From Acanthosoma haemorrhoidale (taxonomy: Eukaryota > Arthropoda > Insecta > Hemiptera > Acanthosomatidae), in NCBI GenBank assembly GCA_930367205.1, contig OV884009.1, positions 107,157,189 to 107,221,188 on the forward strand: DNA of 64,000 nt. Reading direction: 5' to 3'. Below the pieces are notes generated by a model that was not told the origin of the DNA, did not search any database, and was given only the letters and a program-made list of their open reading frames with translations. Numbering within the stretch: the first letter of the stretch is position 1; each line of letters begins with the position of its first letter. Positions 40,331 to 52,702 of the stretch are shown here, in pieces. Both the position numbers and the translations under genes were made by a program.

Positions 40331-42555
40331 AGTATACACCTGTCAACTATTTTTTTCTTTCCTTACGTAAAACTCCTCACCCATTCTTTTAGAACAAAAG
40401 AGCCACTGACTTTTAAAATAAAATAAAGGTACTAAAAATTATATCAATCGGTGAAAACTTTATTGAAAGTATCGGTAATTTTACTTAGCATAATGTAAAA
40501 ATATATATTGATAAATCAAATGTGCAATAATGTTTTGTTATTTTTAAATACAATAATGAAAATAAAGTTAAAATCCAGATACGCGAAAATTCAACATCAT
40601 CTGACAATACTGTACACAAAATTAAAATAATAATGATTTCAACAATTAGTTACTGAGGAATGTATAACCCTTGAAGATGACGGTCTAGTACGTCGAAAAC
40701 GTTTGGTGCTAAAGAATAAAACTCTGGAGAGACAAAATTATAATTGTTTCATATTATCTTATAACACATTCCACAGCAATAATTTACTTATTGGCTATGG
40801 TGAATTTGATTGTTAACTTATTATAATCCTAAATGTTACGTGCAAGGTCTGTTAACGACTCTATTCTATTTGTTTATAATTCATATTGTTTCTATTTCTG
40901 TGCGTTTTAAGTGGTTTTATTTTGTGTACGTGCGTGATTTGATTGTAGCGTCCGTTCAAGTTGACGTAATCCACTCTTGGCTTGGTGCCATGGTCAACTT
41001 GTTCCAATCATTCATTCCGGAAACAAGATACATTTTAACAAAAGGAAATTTAAAAAAAAAAAAAAGAAAGAAAAGGTTAATATATTGTAACCACTCATAC
41101 ATAAAATTAATGTAGCGTACCTACGTCAAACTAATACAAATATAAAATGATAGTCCTTTCCCGGAAGTCAAATTTGAGGTAAATTCAATTTCATAGATTC
41201 ACCTGGTCAACCTTTAGTAATACGCCCACGGGTTGCCGGTTGCTGTGTCCAATTGGTATATAAATTGGCCTTCAGTTATCTTTATTTATAGCGGCTAGTT
41301 TACCGGAAGCCATGTTTGTTTGTTATGGCGATACGCATTTCTCAGTGCCGGGCTTCTTATATTATTTATTTATTGTTATTTTATCCCTACATTTGTTTAA
41401 TATCTCAATTGTTTTACCTATGCATATCCTAAAAGAGCTACTTCAGCCGGATAAATATAATTCAAGATAAAAAACAAACGTCAATGAGATACATCAAAAT
41501 AATAAGTGGTTGGTATTGAGAATAGAAGAGAATGTTGCTTTCCTTTAGCTGGCAGATGCAGATATCATTATCACTTTGTGCTAATAGCATGATTGGCAAG
41601 GAGCCTGGCTGCACAGGACACGAGGTAGAGGCAATTAGCGGAAATAATTAGGAGACTGAGAGCTTTCGCCTTCGGGTGAAGTAGCTGGTGAATTTCAATA
41701 GGGGGGAGGGCAAGGAGGCAATGCCTGGAAGGCGTTCAGCAGATTGGAGTGACGTGTGTAAGTCCTATGTCTTATCTTCTATCTCCCCTATATCCCATCC
41801 TCCATTACAGCCTCCACCATCCATCCTATCTTCACTACCTGTCACTGTCTATACTATGGAAAATCTGCTAAACTGTCAACTCTAAGGGTCATGTCCATTT
41901 TTTTAAATTTAATATTGAATTCATGTATATACTCACAAATCTGAATTGAAAATAATATAATACATAATTGCCAATTCTGAAGCCAGATGCCTTAGATACG
42001 AAACTGAATCCACGCTTAGGCCAAAGGATGTCGAAAACAGGTGCAGAATACTTCGATCACCAACAGCAGAAAACTCAATGTAACAAACACAACTTTAGGT
42101 TTAAAATGTAATGGAAACTAGTCTAGGACACTTCATGCATCTACTACAATGCAAACAAAATACAACATCAAAGTGAAAAGGGGACGGTGGAAGAACACTT
42201 AGACACCGACAGCAGGAAATTATGTAAACCAACTACAACGTAAAAGAAAAGAATAATTAAAAGTAGCTTAACCATGGCATATTTAATATAAGGAAATACT
42301 GTAAAGATTTGTGCAACAGTGCTTCCAATAGTCAATAGCCATATTCTACGTTTATATATACACTAAACCCTCATCATAATGTCCCTAGAAGGAAAGCATG
42401 CTTATATCCTTAGCCAACTTATGTTATTTTGTTTAAGTTTACTTCATTTTCTATTTTTTCTGTGGATTCGCTATTGTTAGATAACAACGTACTACCATCG
42501 CTCTCCATACCAACACCTTATTGGTGTTCACAGAAACCTAAACTGAAATTGAACC
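40331..42555. other. Unassigned DNA
   Basis: No gene recognised. The 101-residue frame at 40810-41115 ends in a Lys run from poly(A) and has no motif. 41230-41340 is comparatively GC-rich. The conserved-looking motif at 40671-40705 is described separately. Confidence 0.4.
40671..40705 (+). other. Hammerhead-core-like motif (GAAGATGACG...CGTCGAAAAC)
   Basis: TTGAAGATGACG, an 8-base loop, then CGTCGAAAACG: GACG (40679-40682) pairs perfectly with CGTC (40691-40694), flanked by GAAGA on one side and GAAAA on the other. This resembles the CUGANGA / stem II / GAAA core of small hammerhead ribozymes found in Penelope-like elements and retrozymes, but the expected C is T and there is an extra base. 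Stems I and III were not established. Confidence 0.18.
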
Positions 42556-43275
42556 TACACACGAGACTAAACATACGCTTTGGACAAATGTACAAACTAC
42601 TTTGAAGGACATCCCATCTCTCAATAGAAAATAAATTACTAATTTACAAAGTTATATCAAAGCCAATCTGGGCATACGGAATAGAGCTGTGGGGGACAGC
42701 AAAAAAAGTGGAACATCAAGCGCGTCTAATCCTTTCAATCAACAGTCCTGAGCACAATAGTTAATGCAACAAAACCCTTCATAACGATCTTAATATGTAG
42801 GGTATAGATCTTAATATACCCTATATTCTTGAACTCATCGAAACCTATCCAACCACCCTAATCTGCTAGCACAGTCATTACACTACCCCACACATCCCTA
42901 TAATCCTCCTCGGAGACTAAAGTGGCAAGACCTCATTAAATCTTATAAATACTTGATAGTAGTCCTTGCAATGGCCAGTTTATCCAAACATGTCCCGAGT
43001 GTCTGCGGCTCTTGTGCTCTAAGACAGCCTCCACTTGCTCGTAACCGATGAGGCGCCTGATGGTGGAGCGTGAGAGACTTCTCAAGAATCCGCTTATTAT
43101 TTCGCAAGAGAGGGAGGTGACAACCATGCGGTTGTGGGAGATCTCTGGGCTGTTTGTAAATACTGTATGCATGAGCGAGTGAATGAAGAACTGTAAATAT
43201 GGTATGGATGAGTTCATAGATCACAATTACTTATTGCCCTATAAGTCAGATTGTAATTTTATCGCAATAAAAGTA
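42556..43275 (+). pseudogene. Jockey LINE 3' fragment (first of a head-to-tail pair)
   Basis: Begins ACACGAGACTAAACATACGC, matching position about 30200 of the large Jockey copy, and runs through the C-terminal RT region to the 3' UTR ending GCAATAAAAG at about 43270. It carries internal deletions and a small duplication (AATATGTAGGG/AATATACCC near 42793-42820). Non-coding. Confidence 0.85.
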
Positions 43276-43294
43276 TAATAGAATAGAGAAGAAT

Positions 43295-43870
43295 AGAGCT
43301 ATGGGGTAGAGCAAACAAGTTGAACATCAAGCACATCCAATCCTTTCAATCAAAAGTCCTGGGAACAACAATAATGCCGTTTATTACGTAAGCAACAAAC
43401 CCCTTCATAACGACCTAAATATACCTTACATTCTTGAACTCATCCCTTCCAAGTCCACCAAAACCTACCCAACCAGCCTAATCTTCTAGCACAATCATTA
43501 AACTATGTCACACATCCCTATAATCCTCTTTGGAGACTTAAACGGCACTGGCCTCGAGATCTGCTATAAATACGTGACAGTAGGAGTCCTGGCAATGGCC
43601 AGTTTCTCCAATCATGTACTGAGAGTATGTGGCTCTCGCGCTCTTCACTAGCCTGCACTCTCCAGTTCGTATCTGGTGACGCGGCTGACGGAGGAGTGTG
43701 GGGGACTTTCCAAGACTCCGCTTCCTCTTACACATGCGAGAGAGCAGTTTGTAAATACTGTATGAATGAGCGAGTGAATGAAGAACTGTAAATATGGTAT
43801 GAATGAGAACATTTATCACAATTACTTAGAGCCAAATAAAAGCATATTGTAACTTTATCGCAATAAAGAT
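43295..43870 (+). pseudogene. Jockey LINE 3' fragment (second of a head-to-tail pair)
   Basis: Starts ATAGAGCTATGGGG (equivalent to about 30336 in the large copy) and continues to GCAATAAAG at about 43868. Frames are broken. It is separated from the preceding fragment by about 20 bp of AATAGAG-like sequence. Confidence 0.85.
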
Positions 43871-43879
43871 TTTATATAA

Positions 43880-45334
43880 TATGATTTATTTCATATAATT
43901 GTAATAATGAAGAATAACCAACTTTCTGTAAAGGAAATGCTTGTTTTTAAGGGTTGTTCTCTATTAGTTGTGAACATTAGTAGAGTAGAAGAACATTATT
44001 GAGCTATATCATCATGATGATTAATTCACTTTAATGATCTAATAAGAACAAGTAATATGCTTCAGCGAGTTTTTCATAAAACGAATGATAATAAATTATG
44101 ACATATTATTATATTTTTCCCTCTTGGCTATTTGAGGCATTTCTGCCGCTGCTGTGAGGACAGCTCAATTTATTTTTGCCATTCCCCGCTGGCTGTGACC
44201 TTCATCAACATTTTTGTCGAGAGCACAATATGCCCTGCCCAATATGCACACTCTCACTTAGTGTGTGTGTGCTTTGTAACGTTCCTACACCAAATATAAT
44301 TTTAAATATTGAAATTAGATGTTACCTGCTTGGAGGGTTGCTTGGTTAGAATCATATATAATAAGCCATACATCTGGCTGTAGTTGAATTAATTACTAAT
44401 ATAAAAGGTTATTGAAATCATTAAAACATGGGGTTTACTGCAGTTTTCATTAATCTAAAAGAGATCTGATATAATTAAAGGTACAAAATAAACAATACTA
44501 AATGCATAAAATTATCACATGACAGTCTGTTACTATTGACGTATCCGTTACCTGTCTTAATTCAATCTAATATAATTCCCAAATCCTCGTTACAGATATT
44601 GACTGAAACCATAAAGGCTTCAGACATCATGTTCCAGGTTAGTTTAAAATGTGATTTCCCTCAAGATGGTGACTGATCATGATCATCTGCTTCATGAGAA
44701 GTTAAATTTACTGAAACGAGTAATTACCAAAGGGAGTAAGCTCCAACCTTAAAGGATGTATAAAGACGATATGGGTGGCATTACGAATGTTTTTAATGGT
44801 ATGGAGTTCTGAAATACTGGAGAAAGCGAAGTCAGAAATGACGCCTTCTTATCACATATATATATACATTCAGCTCCATTGATTCACCAATTGTAGTGTT
44901 AAAAAAAGTGTCATTCCCTTCTGACGGGTTTTCGGGTTAGGCAATTTGCCTGTCGGGTTCTTTTTATGTAACGGCAGTTCGACAACATAGTCAACTATTC
45001 GTTCCCCAATAACACTGCACTGGAGTCTTCCATTACCTGAAATTCACATTCATCCAATAATTTTTTCTCAACAATCTGTAAGTTGGTTTTTATAACTGAT
45101 TTTATTAATCTGTAAATATTTACAATAGCATTAGAATTATAAGCATCAAACGATTGAACAATATAAAATAAACGAAATAAACATACCTGTAAAGATTAAT
45201 TAAATTACACGTGATTTACCAGGTATTCTAGTGCATAGTCACAACACAAACAATAAACAATAAATAAAGTCTTATCTAGAAAGTAACCTACTCACAACAA
45301 ACACAGCTAGCTAGATCTCAGCTGGAGTTTACAA
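43880..45334. other. Unassigned DNA
   Basis: No gene or known repeat recognised; AT-rich. Confidence 0.45.
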
Positions 45335-45524
45335 ATGTTTAATCGCTTACGGTTTGTGTTGTCAGCTATGCTACCACCTACTGAGATAGTTTCATTAACG
45401 AGTGATTTATTACTATTACCATTCCATGTTTCATTTTTAGTGTTCCCAATTTTATTAACTGTTGATTTATTTTATTATATGCTCACATTCACACTCTATC
45501 CCGAAGATACTTACAACGTTGGTG
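45335..45524 (+). CDS. Candidate first coding exon of a small membrane protein
   Basis: ATG at 45335 (context ACAAATG) opens 63 codons ending in phase 1 at a perfect donor GTG/GTAAGT (45525-45530). The product starts MFNRLRFVLSAMLPPTEIVS, is strongly hydrophobic from residue about 24 to 52 (DLLLLPFHVSFLVFPILLTV, LFYYMLTF) and ends TLYPEDTYNVG. This is the shape of one or two membrane helices. I do not recognise the family. The donor match and non-repetitive sequence make it the best host-gene candidate after the GPCR. The downstream exon was not found, and chance is not excluded. Confidence 0.33.
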
Positions 45525-45530
45525 GTAAGT

Positions 45531-46233
45531 AATATTTGAGCTCTTTTAGATTAATGTTAACATTAGATAAAACCATTTAGATTATAGGGAACACTTAAAT
45601 AGTAACACCGATAACATTTTCTATTAGTAAATAATTTAACTATAACCAAATTGTTGTACCAACTTCTTCCCCACGAATAAATAGAAGTTCCCCTCTTCAC
45701 GGATCGGAAAACACCATCCCACCTTTCTATATGTGTATTAATAAATCTTCTCAGCGTAAGTTTAGAGAGGGGCAACTAGTTCGGCCGGGGCACACTAATT
45801 GCGCGGGCATAGCCCCCCTCTAACCTGCCTATATAAGGTCGAAATTCTGAGCTTTTTTTCATTCAGTCGGAATCCGAAACTTGAAGTGAACACTTTTGAA
45901 CATTTTATTTCGCTCAATTGTATTTTATGATAATAACGTATTAGTTTTATCTTAAATTCAATTATGTTTTATCATTCTTCGTTATTAATATGCAGCTAAA
46001 CATTTAATTGATTAAACTAGCTTAATTGGTGCGCAGAATAGAAATCAAGTTGGATCATTAATAAGCAATTTTATTTTATTTTTAACTTTTAGTTAATTTT
46101 TAGCAAATTCGTTACGCTGAGAGTTTAATATAATTATCAAACCAAATGTTATTTCTGCGCATGTCGATATTCGTTAGTCATTTATGAGCTCATTGTGTAC
46201 TTCAAAGTTGTGACAAAGACATTTTAAGGTTAG
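45531..46233. other. Unassigned DNA 5' of the mariner
   Basis: No gene recognised. The left terminal inverted repeat of the mariner should lie within 45850-46230, but I could not identify it. Confidence 0.4.
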
Positions 46234-47222
46234 AATGACTTGTTTACTCAGCCAAAAACCAGAAGAGGTACATCCGGCATTGTAAACATTTGCGATGTTT
46301 ATCCAAGTGCATTAGACGTTCGTAAATGCCAAATGTGGTTTCCTAAGTTCAATTCCGGTAATGTTGATCTTTTCCACTCGTATCGATCAGGAAGACCAAC
46401 AACTTTAGACAATGACGTGTTAAGGGCGGAAGTGGAAGCAAATCGCGTCAGAAAATCGAAGAACTGTCAAAAACTCTTAACCAACTTTAGTCGACCATCC
46501 AGGAACATTTGCAGCAGATTGGTAAAGTAAGCAGAGCAGGTGTTTGGGTCCAGCATAATCTGTCTGAATAAAACAAAGCTAACTAGTCCACCACATGCGA
46601 CTTATTGCTTCAGCGGCACAATATAGATGCGTTTTTTTATCACTGGAGGTAAAATGGGTTCTCTATGATAACCCAAAACGCAAACTACAGTGGCTCTCTC
46701 CGAATGAATCGCCACGAAGTACTACAACTGAGCCAGGTTGACAGCCCAAAAAGGCGCTTTTCTGTGATTATTCGCAGGGTCGTTCATCTTGAAGTTCTGA
46801 AACGTGGACAAACTGTGAATGCAGACCTTTACTGTGAACAGTTGGATCGAGTAAATCAATCTTGAATTGAAAAGTTCCCGGCGATTGTCAACAGAAAAGC
46901 CGTTATTCTGCAACAAGATAAAGCAAGACCGCTTTGCGCAAGACGAACCCTGGAAATTAAAAATTAAAAAAATTAATGAATTGGGGTAGGAGGTGTTGCC
47001 TCACCCACCATACTCGCCCGATATTGCGCCATCGGTTTTCCATTTATTCCGATTTTGAAAATTCGGAGACCATTTTGTAAGTGTCGGAAAAAGTGAAAAT
47101 TTGAATGATGTCGAAAATGCCATCTCCAGATATTTTTCTCAAAACCAATTGATTTTTATCGATAGGCCATTGAAAATTTGCACACTAGATGGCGAAAGGT
47201 TGATGATAACGAGGGTGCTTGA
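46234..47222 (+). pseudogene. mariner transposase, inactivated
   Basis: Plus-strand translation in several frames: CDVYPSALDVRKCQMWF, YRSGRPTTLDND (linker between the two helix-turn-helix domains), KWVLYDNPKRKLQW, RGQTVNADLYCEQLDRVN, VILQQDKARP (second catalytic Asp kept), LPHPPYSPDIAPSVFHLFR and a C-terminal DVENAISRYFSQNQ. The first catalytic position (usually TGDEKW) reads SLEVKW and the third (usually APSD) reads APSV, so two of the three D,D34D residues are lost. Stops and frameshifts are also present. Terminal inverted repeats were not identified. A cut-and-paste DNA transposon long since dead. Confidence 0.85.
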
Positions 47223-47245
47223 TGGTCATTCATTGTTTAATTATT

Positions 47246-47425
47246 AAACAGCTTTATTATGATAAAATTACAATCTGCCTCATTGGGAAATAAGTGATTG
47301 TGATACATGTTTTCATTCGTATATTTACAATTTTCATTAACTCGCTCATTCATACAGTATTTACAAACAGCCCAGAGACCTCCCAAATCCACATGGTTGT
47401 CAACTTCCTCGCGTCAGCCACTGTT
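47246..47425 (-). pseudogene. Jockey LINE 3' UTR fragment
   Basis: TTTATTATGATAAAATTACA and following bases match 2440-2606 closely (same orientation), covering only the 3' UTR of the Jockey family. A severely 5'-truncated copy lying directly 3' of the mariner remnant. Confidence 0.85.
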
Positions 47426-47429
47426 TGAA

Positions 47430-50231
47430 TTTAATGTAAAAAAAATGACATTACTTTCCAGCCCCCCTAATATATATTTCTATACTTTTTTTTATGTATT
47501 ATAAATATATTTGCCTCGGTGACCGAAGCACCAATTTACTTACCATAATTGATAACCACCTTACGATACGACTTGAGCTCAACATGTTATTTTTCCTAGG
47601 AATAATGAAATGTCATTTTCGGTTCTTTTGAATCAAAACCAAGTGACCATAGTTTTCCTGAGGGAGCGTTGTCCCGTCTCAAGCCCCGAAGTACTGCCCA
47701 ATGTCAAGGGCAGACGATGTCCAGACCTATAATCCAATTCATGCCCCCCCCCTCCAGCTTTCCCAGCTTCCAGGCGGATCTCGTTGCGTTTTTGACACGC
47801 CGGTGTCAATATATCTCAATGATCTACCGTTCCTTGTAAGAACAGTCCACATTCTATCTGTATTGCTCTTGGACGTACACGAAAAATTCTCAGTGCGAGT
47901 AAATAGACTGGTAGGGTTGGCCTTCTACCTAGGTCCTAGGACCTAGGTCTGTAACTTCCAAGGTAAGTGCTTTGACCGCTATGTCGGCTCCTATGTCGAT
48001 GGAAACTATAGAACCGGAAACCAAGGAAATATTATAGTAACAAAGAAAACTTTCTGGACTTTCTGGAACATGACACACATATGTAACCACAAACCAGGGT
48101 GGCAAATGTCAATGTTGAGTGGATTACTGTTTTATGCTAGCTGTAAATGTTACTTTATTTGTTATAAAGTGACAAAAGCTAACTTGTTTTGTGTCATCCA
48201 ATTTGTGAATTACTCTTTGTAACTGAAATCGCTTTAAAAAAGTTAAAGATAAAATATCGATGAAAAAATTGTATTAAAATGTGATAGGGCAACGTGAATA
48301 GGCAATGTCTGCTGTTAGGCTCTCAAAAGTTTATCCTTCGGAAAATATTTGAATTTTTTATTGGAATGAGACGGTGGCTGTCCTGCATTAGCCCTCTTGT
48401 ATGGAGACAAGACTAGCCGAGTCCTGAGGAATTGGAACAGCACTAAGACGAGATTGCTGGAATTCCTCAGGTGGTTTTAGCCTCTCAAGACAGAGCACCT
48501 GACAACTCCACAAACACTTACAAACTCCCGGTAAACATTTGAACCACATCCTATTACATGAGAAAATAACTTTCTTGTCACCTTCAAAAAACTAACCCCG
48601 TTAATTTAACAAATATAGTTTACTGTGATTAACTAATTTATTCAAGGATCAGAGGCCTCCCTATTGGTTTTTTATACCTAAGAAGATTTCGTTTTTATAT
48701 TTACCAAATAATATTTTGTTGAATCATTTTCGAAATACATGTAAATCATCCAGTAATAAATAAACAAGAGCTAATTAGTAGAAGACGTAGTCCTTATCTT
48801 GAGCATGTTCAATAACAATTTATTTAAAATTTGAGCAAAATAAATCCATGGATAAGTTGCCTAGTCATGTGTTCATCCAACTTAGCCACTCATGTGAACA
48901 CTGGCCACACAGAGCTACTCAAAAGAAACTAAACAGGTTTGTAATTAAAATTACTGATCAGTTACTAAAGCATAGGTGACTCCACACACGAGGCCTACTC
49001 ATATGTGATCCGAACCAATTTAGCCTGATTTCCTATGTCTTTGCCTTGACAGTGGAAATATGCTATTGATTAACATATTCTATTATATTTTTAGCATTGT
49101 ATATTATGATATTAACATATCAGTAGTATTTTATTTTTAAATGTAAATGTATTTTTACATTCATAGGTCAGTTATGGTTTTAATGTTTATCGTATTTTTA
49201 GCAATAAAGGGTAGTAGTAGATTAGTCTCGCCGAACTGAGAATAATTGCAAGGGATAATTCGGATTAATGGGAATATTTATTAATATATAACTTTTTCAA
49301 ATGTTTTATTATATAACCCTTGGTTGGAAAAATAATCCCAATAAAAATAATAATTGGAAAAGACAGGGGAGGAAGGACAGGATTCCTCCTCTTAAACAGA
49401 ACTACGACATTTACAGACAAAGAGACATATAAGGTGGACAAAAGAGAAAAACTATAGCAATATTTGACTTTTCCATTAGAAGACTAGAGGCTACGTTCCC
49501 CTCCATAGGTAACCAATAACATGGTGGGGGAAGCCAAACCCCCCCCCCTACCTGGTTACAGGTGTTTGAATTATTTTTTTTTAAAAACCCAGTTTTTTTC
49601 TCATTTTGGTGACTTATTTACAGAAATTTCTTTTGGAGAATAGGAAATCAGCGTTAACAAGAGAAACACTCCTCCCCCCCCCCCACTGCACGGATAACGG
49701 AAAATTTTACAAAAGAACTAAATGCGTTAAAACTACTTTTTGATTTTATAATTGTTGTTATAGTCGACCCCCAGTGGAGAAATTAAGACCTTTTCGTCTT
49801 TCGTGTGCATGTGTCTTTGTCCTCAGATAGTAGCCATAAAAATTATCCAATCCATGAAAATTTAATGATATATTCCACATCCCGGATTACGCTTTGGTAT
49901 AGCTTTCAGATATTAACATAACAATTGCTAACCTCCATCTATGATGTTAAGTTTGTAAAGGTGGACGTGCACGTGAGAAACCCCTGTATGTAAAAGTCAG
50001 TAGAATTTCCTCAACTGAATCCTCCCTCACATACGTGCAGGAAATCTTTCAGGAAATTTTCACTCGTAACCGTCAGTCCATCACGTAGTTAATTAGCATT
50101 AACGTTTCTTCGGTGCTAATGTGTGTTAAATTTTATTATTAAAAGTAAATAAAAAACAGATGAGGAAACTACACCTTCGTCATAGTGGAAGGAGGTTATA
50201 GTGCAATGACTGCAGCTTTAACCAATCCAAA
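47430..50231. other. Unassigned DNA with G/C homopolymers
   Basis: No gene recognised. C runs at 47744-47752 (9), 49539-49548 (10) and 49674-49684 (11). CCTAGGTCCTAGGACCTAGG near 47930 is a short self-complementary repeat. Confidence 0.4.
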
Positions 50232-50455
50232 CAACCAGAAGTAAATAGTGCTGCAATATGATACAACCAGAAGTAAATAGTGCTGCAATATGATACAACC
50301 AGAAGTAAATAGTGCTGCAATATGATACAACCAGAAGTAAATAGTGCTGCAATATGATACAACCAGAAGTAAATAGTACTGCAATATGATACAACCAGAA
50401 GTAAATAGTAATGCAATATGATACAACCAGAAGTAAATAGTACTGCAATATAATT
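50232..50455. repeat. 32-bp tandem repeat, seven units
   Basis: Unit CAACCAGAAGTAAATAGTGC followed by TGCAATATGATA, starting at 50232 and recurring every 32 bp to 50455. The last three units vary at the GTGC/GTAC/GTAA position. The minus-strand frames of 76-136 residues here are translations of the repeat and not genes. Confidence 0.95.
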
Positions 50456-52538
50456 CAAGGAAACCATAAAAATTAATATTTACGGAATGCAATAAAATAG
50501 TGTAGCAGTAAATGGAATTACTGAACCACGAATCATTTTTTCTAAAACAAAAGTTGTATACACTTGGCATGATAAGCAGGGTTTTGTAACAAGACAGGGA
50601 AAACAAGGGTTTTTGATTTTGAAAATTTTATGGATCGGACGATGCGAAAACAATTTTATGAGATTATTAATGAATTTTGTTTTAACCAGAATCCATTACC
50701 ACATATTATTAAACTGGTCGTCAAAATATTTAACATGACGCCCTACTCAGTATGAAAAGGTAAAATATTTACACTGTAATAACTAATTAATTTACTAATG
50801 ATATTTCGTTATTTTTCGTGGGGTTACATATATTCTTAGCATTACGGAGGCATTAGAGGGAACTGCAAAATAGTAAAAATAGTATCCCTCCCCATGGTTA
50901 AGTTGAAGTGGCGAGCACTGGTGAGTGACTTTTTCTGACTATTGTTTAAATACCAAAACGTTAATTACACATTAAGGATCCGAATATGTTTGATTTGATA
51001 CCACTCTCTGTAGCTGTAAAAAAAATAGTATATTTTTAATTCCGAGTAATTAATTAATTAATGACACTTCATCATGTTTTATAAGGAGGCTATATTTTCC
51101 TCCCTTCAGGAAATGAGGTATCCATGCTTTATGACATGAGAAGTGTGACTAAGCCCTGATGAGACGCACCCTGAGGTGACAAGGTTAAGGTTTACGGTTT
51201 TGAGGAAAGCAAGAGGTATCTTGAAAAGGGAAAGTTTCCCTGCCAATCCTTCCCATTCACTTACTCCTTACTTATTCACTATTTAATACAATTTCACTTT
51301 CCATTTCATTCAGTCTTTCACCTTTAATAAAATTACCTCATTTCATTTCCAGTTCCAATAAAACCAGATATTATAATTAATCCTTTTATATCATCATTCA
51401 AGCTTCTTCACATTAAACATTAATTTGGCAAATGGAAATTTCTAATTAGTGTAGTCAAATCAAAATATTTATTGGATTAGTTCAAAATACTAACATCTTA
51501 AGTTAATTAGTTAAGTATACTAAGCTATAATAACTTAAGCACACAAACAAGAAAACGATAACGCATTCTCATTTCTAAGGTTATAATGCTTAGACGCTAT
51601 GTAATAATTAATTTATTCATATAATTTCCATTTTCCACACTTCTGGGACAAGAACCACGCGACTGGTTTTAACTGTAGATAACAATATAAAACTCGAAAA
51701 AAGATACATTAATATAATATTATTAAGAGTATGAAATTAAATTAAAGAAGCTATATACATTACACAAAACTTGGGTTATACTGTTAAGTTTAAGACTGAA
51801 TGTGGGAGCCTGAACTGCTTCGTTGATTTAAATTTAACAAACTTTCCAATAATAATATCCTCGTATTTTTAGGTTAAAATGCTTGAAACTTCAATAAAAA
51901 AAATATTAATTGCTCACAAAATTAATTTTCGGAATCGTTTTTCATGGATTTAAAAAAAAAGCTTTTGTTTAGTACAATTTAAAAAAAAAAATTTGGTAAA
52001 TAATTGCTTATTTTAGTATGAATATATGAACCAATTTATCAGATTTATTTATTTTAATAGAATGTTCCCAATCTAAATTTAATGAATTGGCAATCTGATG
52101 AATTATTGTCATGAGATCTTTAATTCACAGGTGTGATAGATTGTTAGTTGACGTATGATAATATTTATTTAAAATATAAAATATGTAATTTATACTTGAA
52201 GTTGATTAATTTAAATATAGAAGCTGGCTGGTTAGGCGAAACGTCGACAACGCGTGTTATTTAAAAAAAAATTAAAAAATACTGAGAGACTTTTGGCCTT
52301 TGTGAAAATTTATTTACATAGTAATATTAACACTTGATGAGTAAAAGTATGATTTAGTGGGGTCTAGTGATTTTAAATATGTGAAGTTTTACCTTCAAGT
52401 GGGAAGGAAAATGTTTGTGGGCAATTCCATTCCTTCATCAAGAGGTGTGCTTTGTATTGAGCATAAACTGGGTAAGGATGACTTAGCCAACCCAGGAATT
52501 ATTGACGATGTAAATAGGTTTTCGGAGACTATGTGGAA
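50456..52538. other. Unassigned AT-rich DNA
   Basis: No gene recognised. The motif GGCGAAACGTCGACAAC at 52232 resembles the second half of the 40.7-kb hammerhead-like motif. Confidence 0.4.
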
Positions 52539-52702
52539 TCTGTGGAACGCAACATGGTTGTGGTACAGCCTCCAGGGAATCTGTGGAACGCAACATGGTG
52601 GTGGTACAGCCTCCAGGGAATCTGTGGAACGCAACATGGTGGTGGTACAGCCTCCAGGGAATCTGTGGAACGCAACATGGTGGTGGTATAGCCTCCAGGG
52701 AA
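52539..52702. repeat. 41-bp tandem repeat, four units
   Basis: Unit TCTGTGGAACGCAACATGGT followed by GGTGGTACAGCCTCCAGGGAA at 52539, 52580, 52621 and 52662. Two single-base variants (GGTTGTGG in the first, GGTATAGC in the last). The surrounding 143-residue frame (52357-52788) is carried through by the repeat and is not convincing as a gene. Confidence 0.95.

Noticed and set aside
40810..41115. 101-residue ORF ending in a poly-Lys tract
   Set aside because: It opens with a non-ATG codon and the Lys run is a genomic A-run; no family recognised.
50180..50606. Hydrophobic minus-strand ORFs (76-136 residues) resembling membrane proteins
   Set aside because: The periodic YFWLYHIA/LLLVVSYC text is the 32-bp repeat read in rotating frames.
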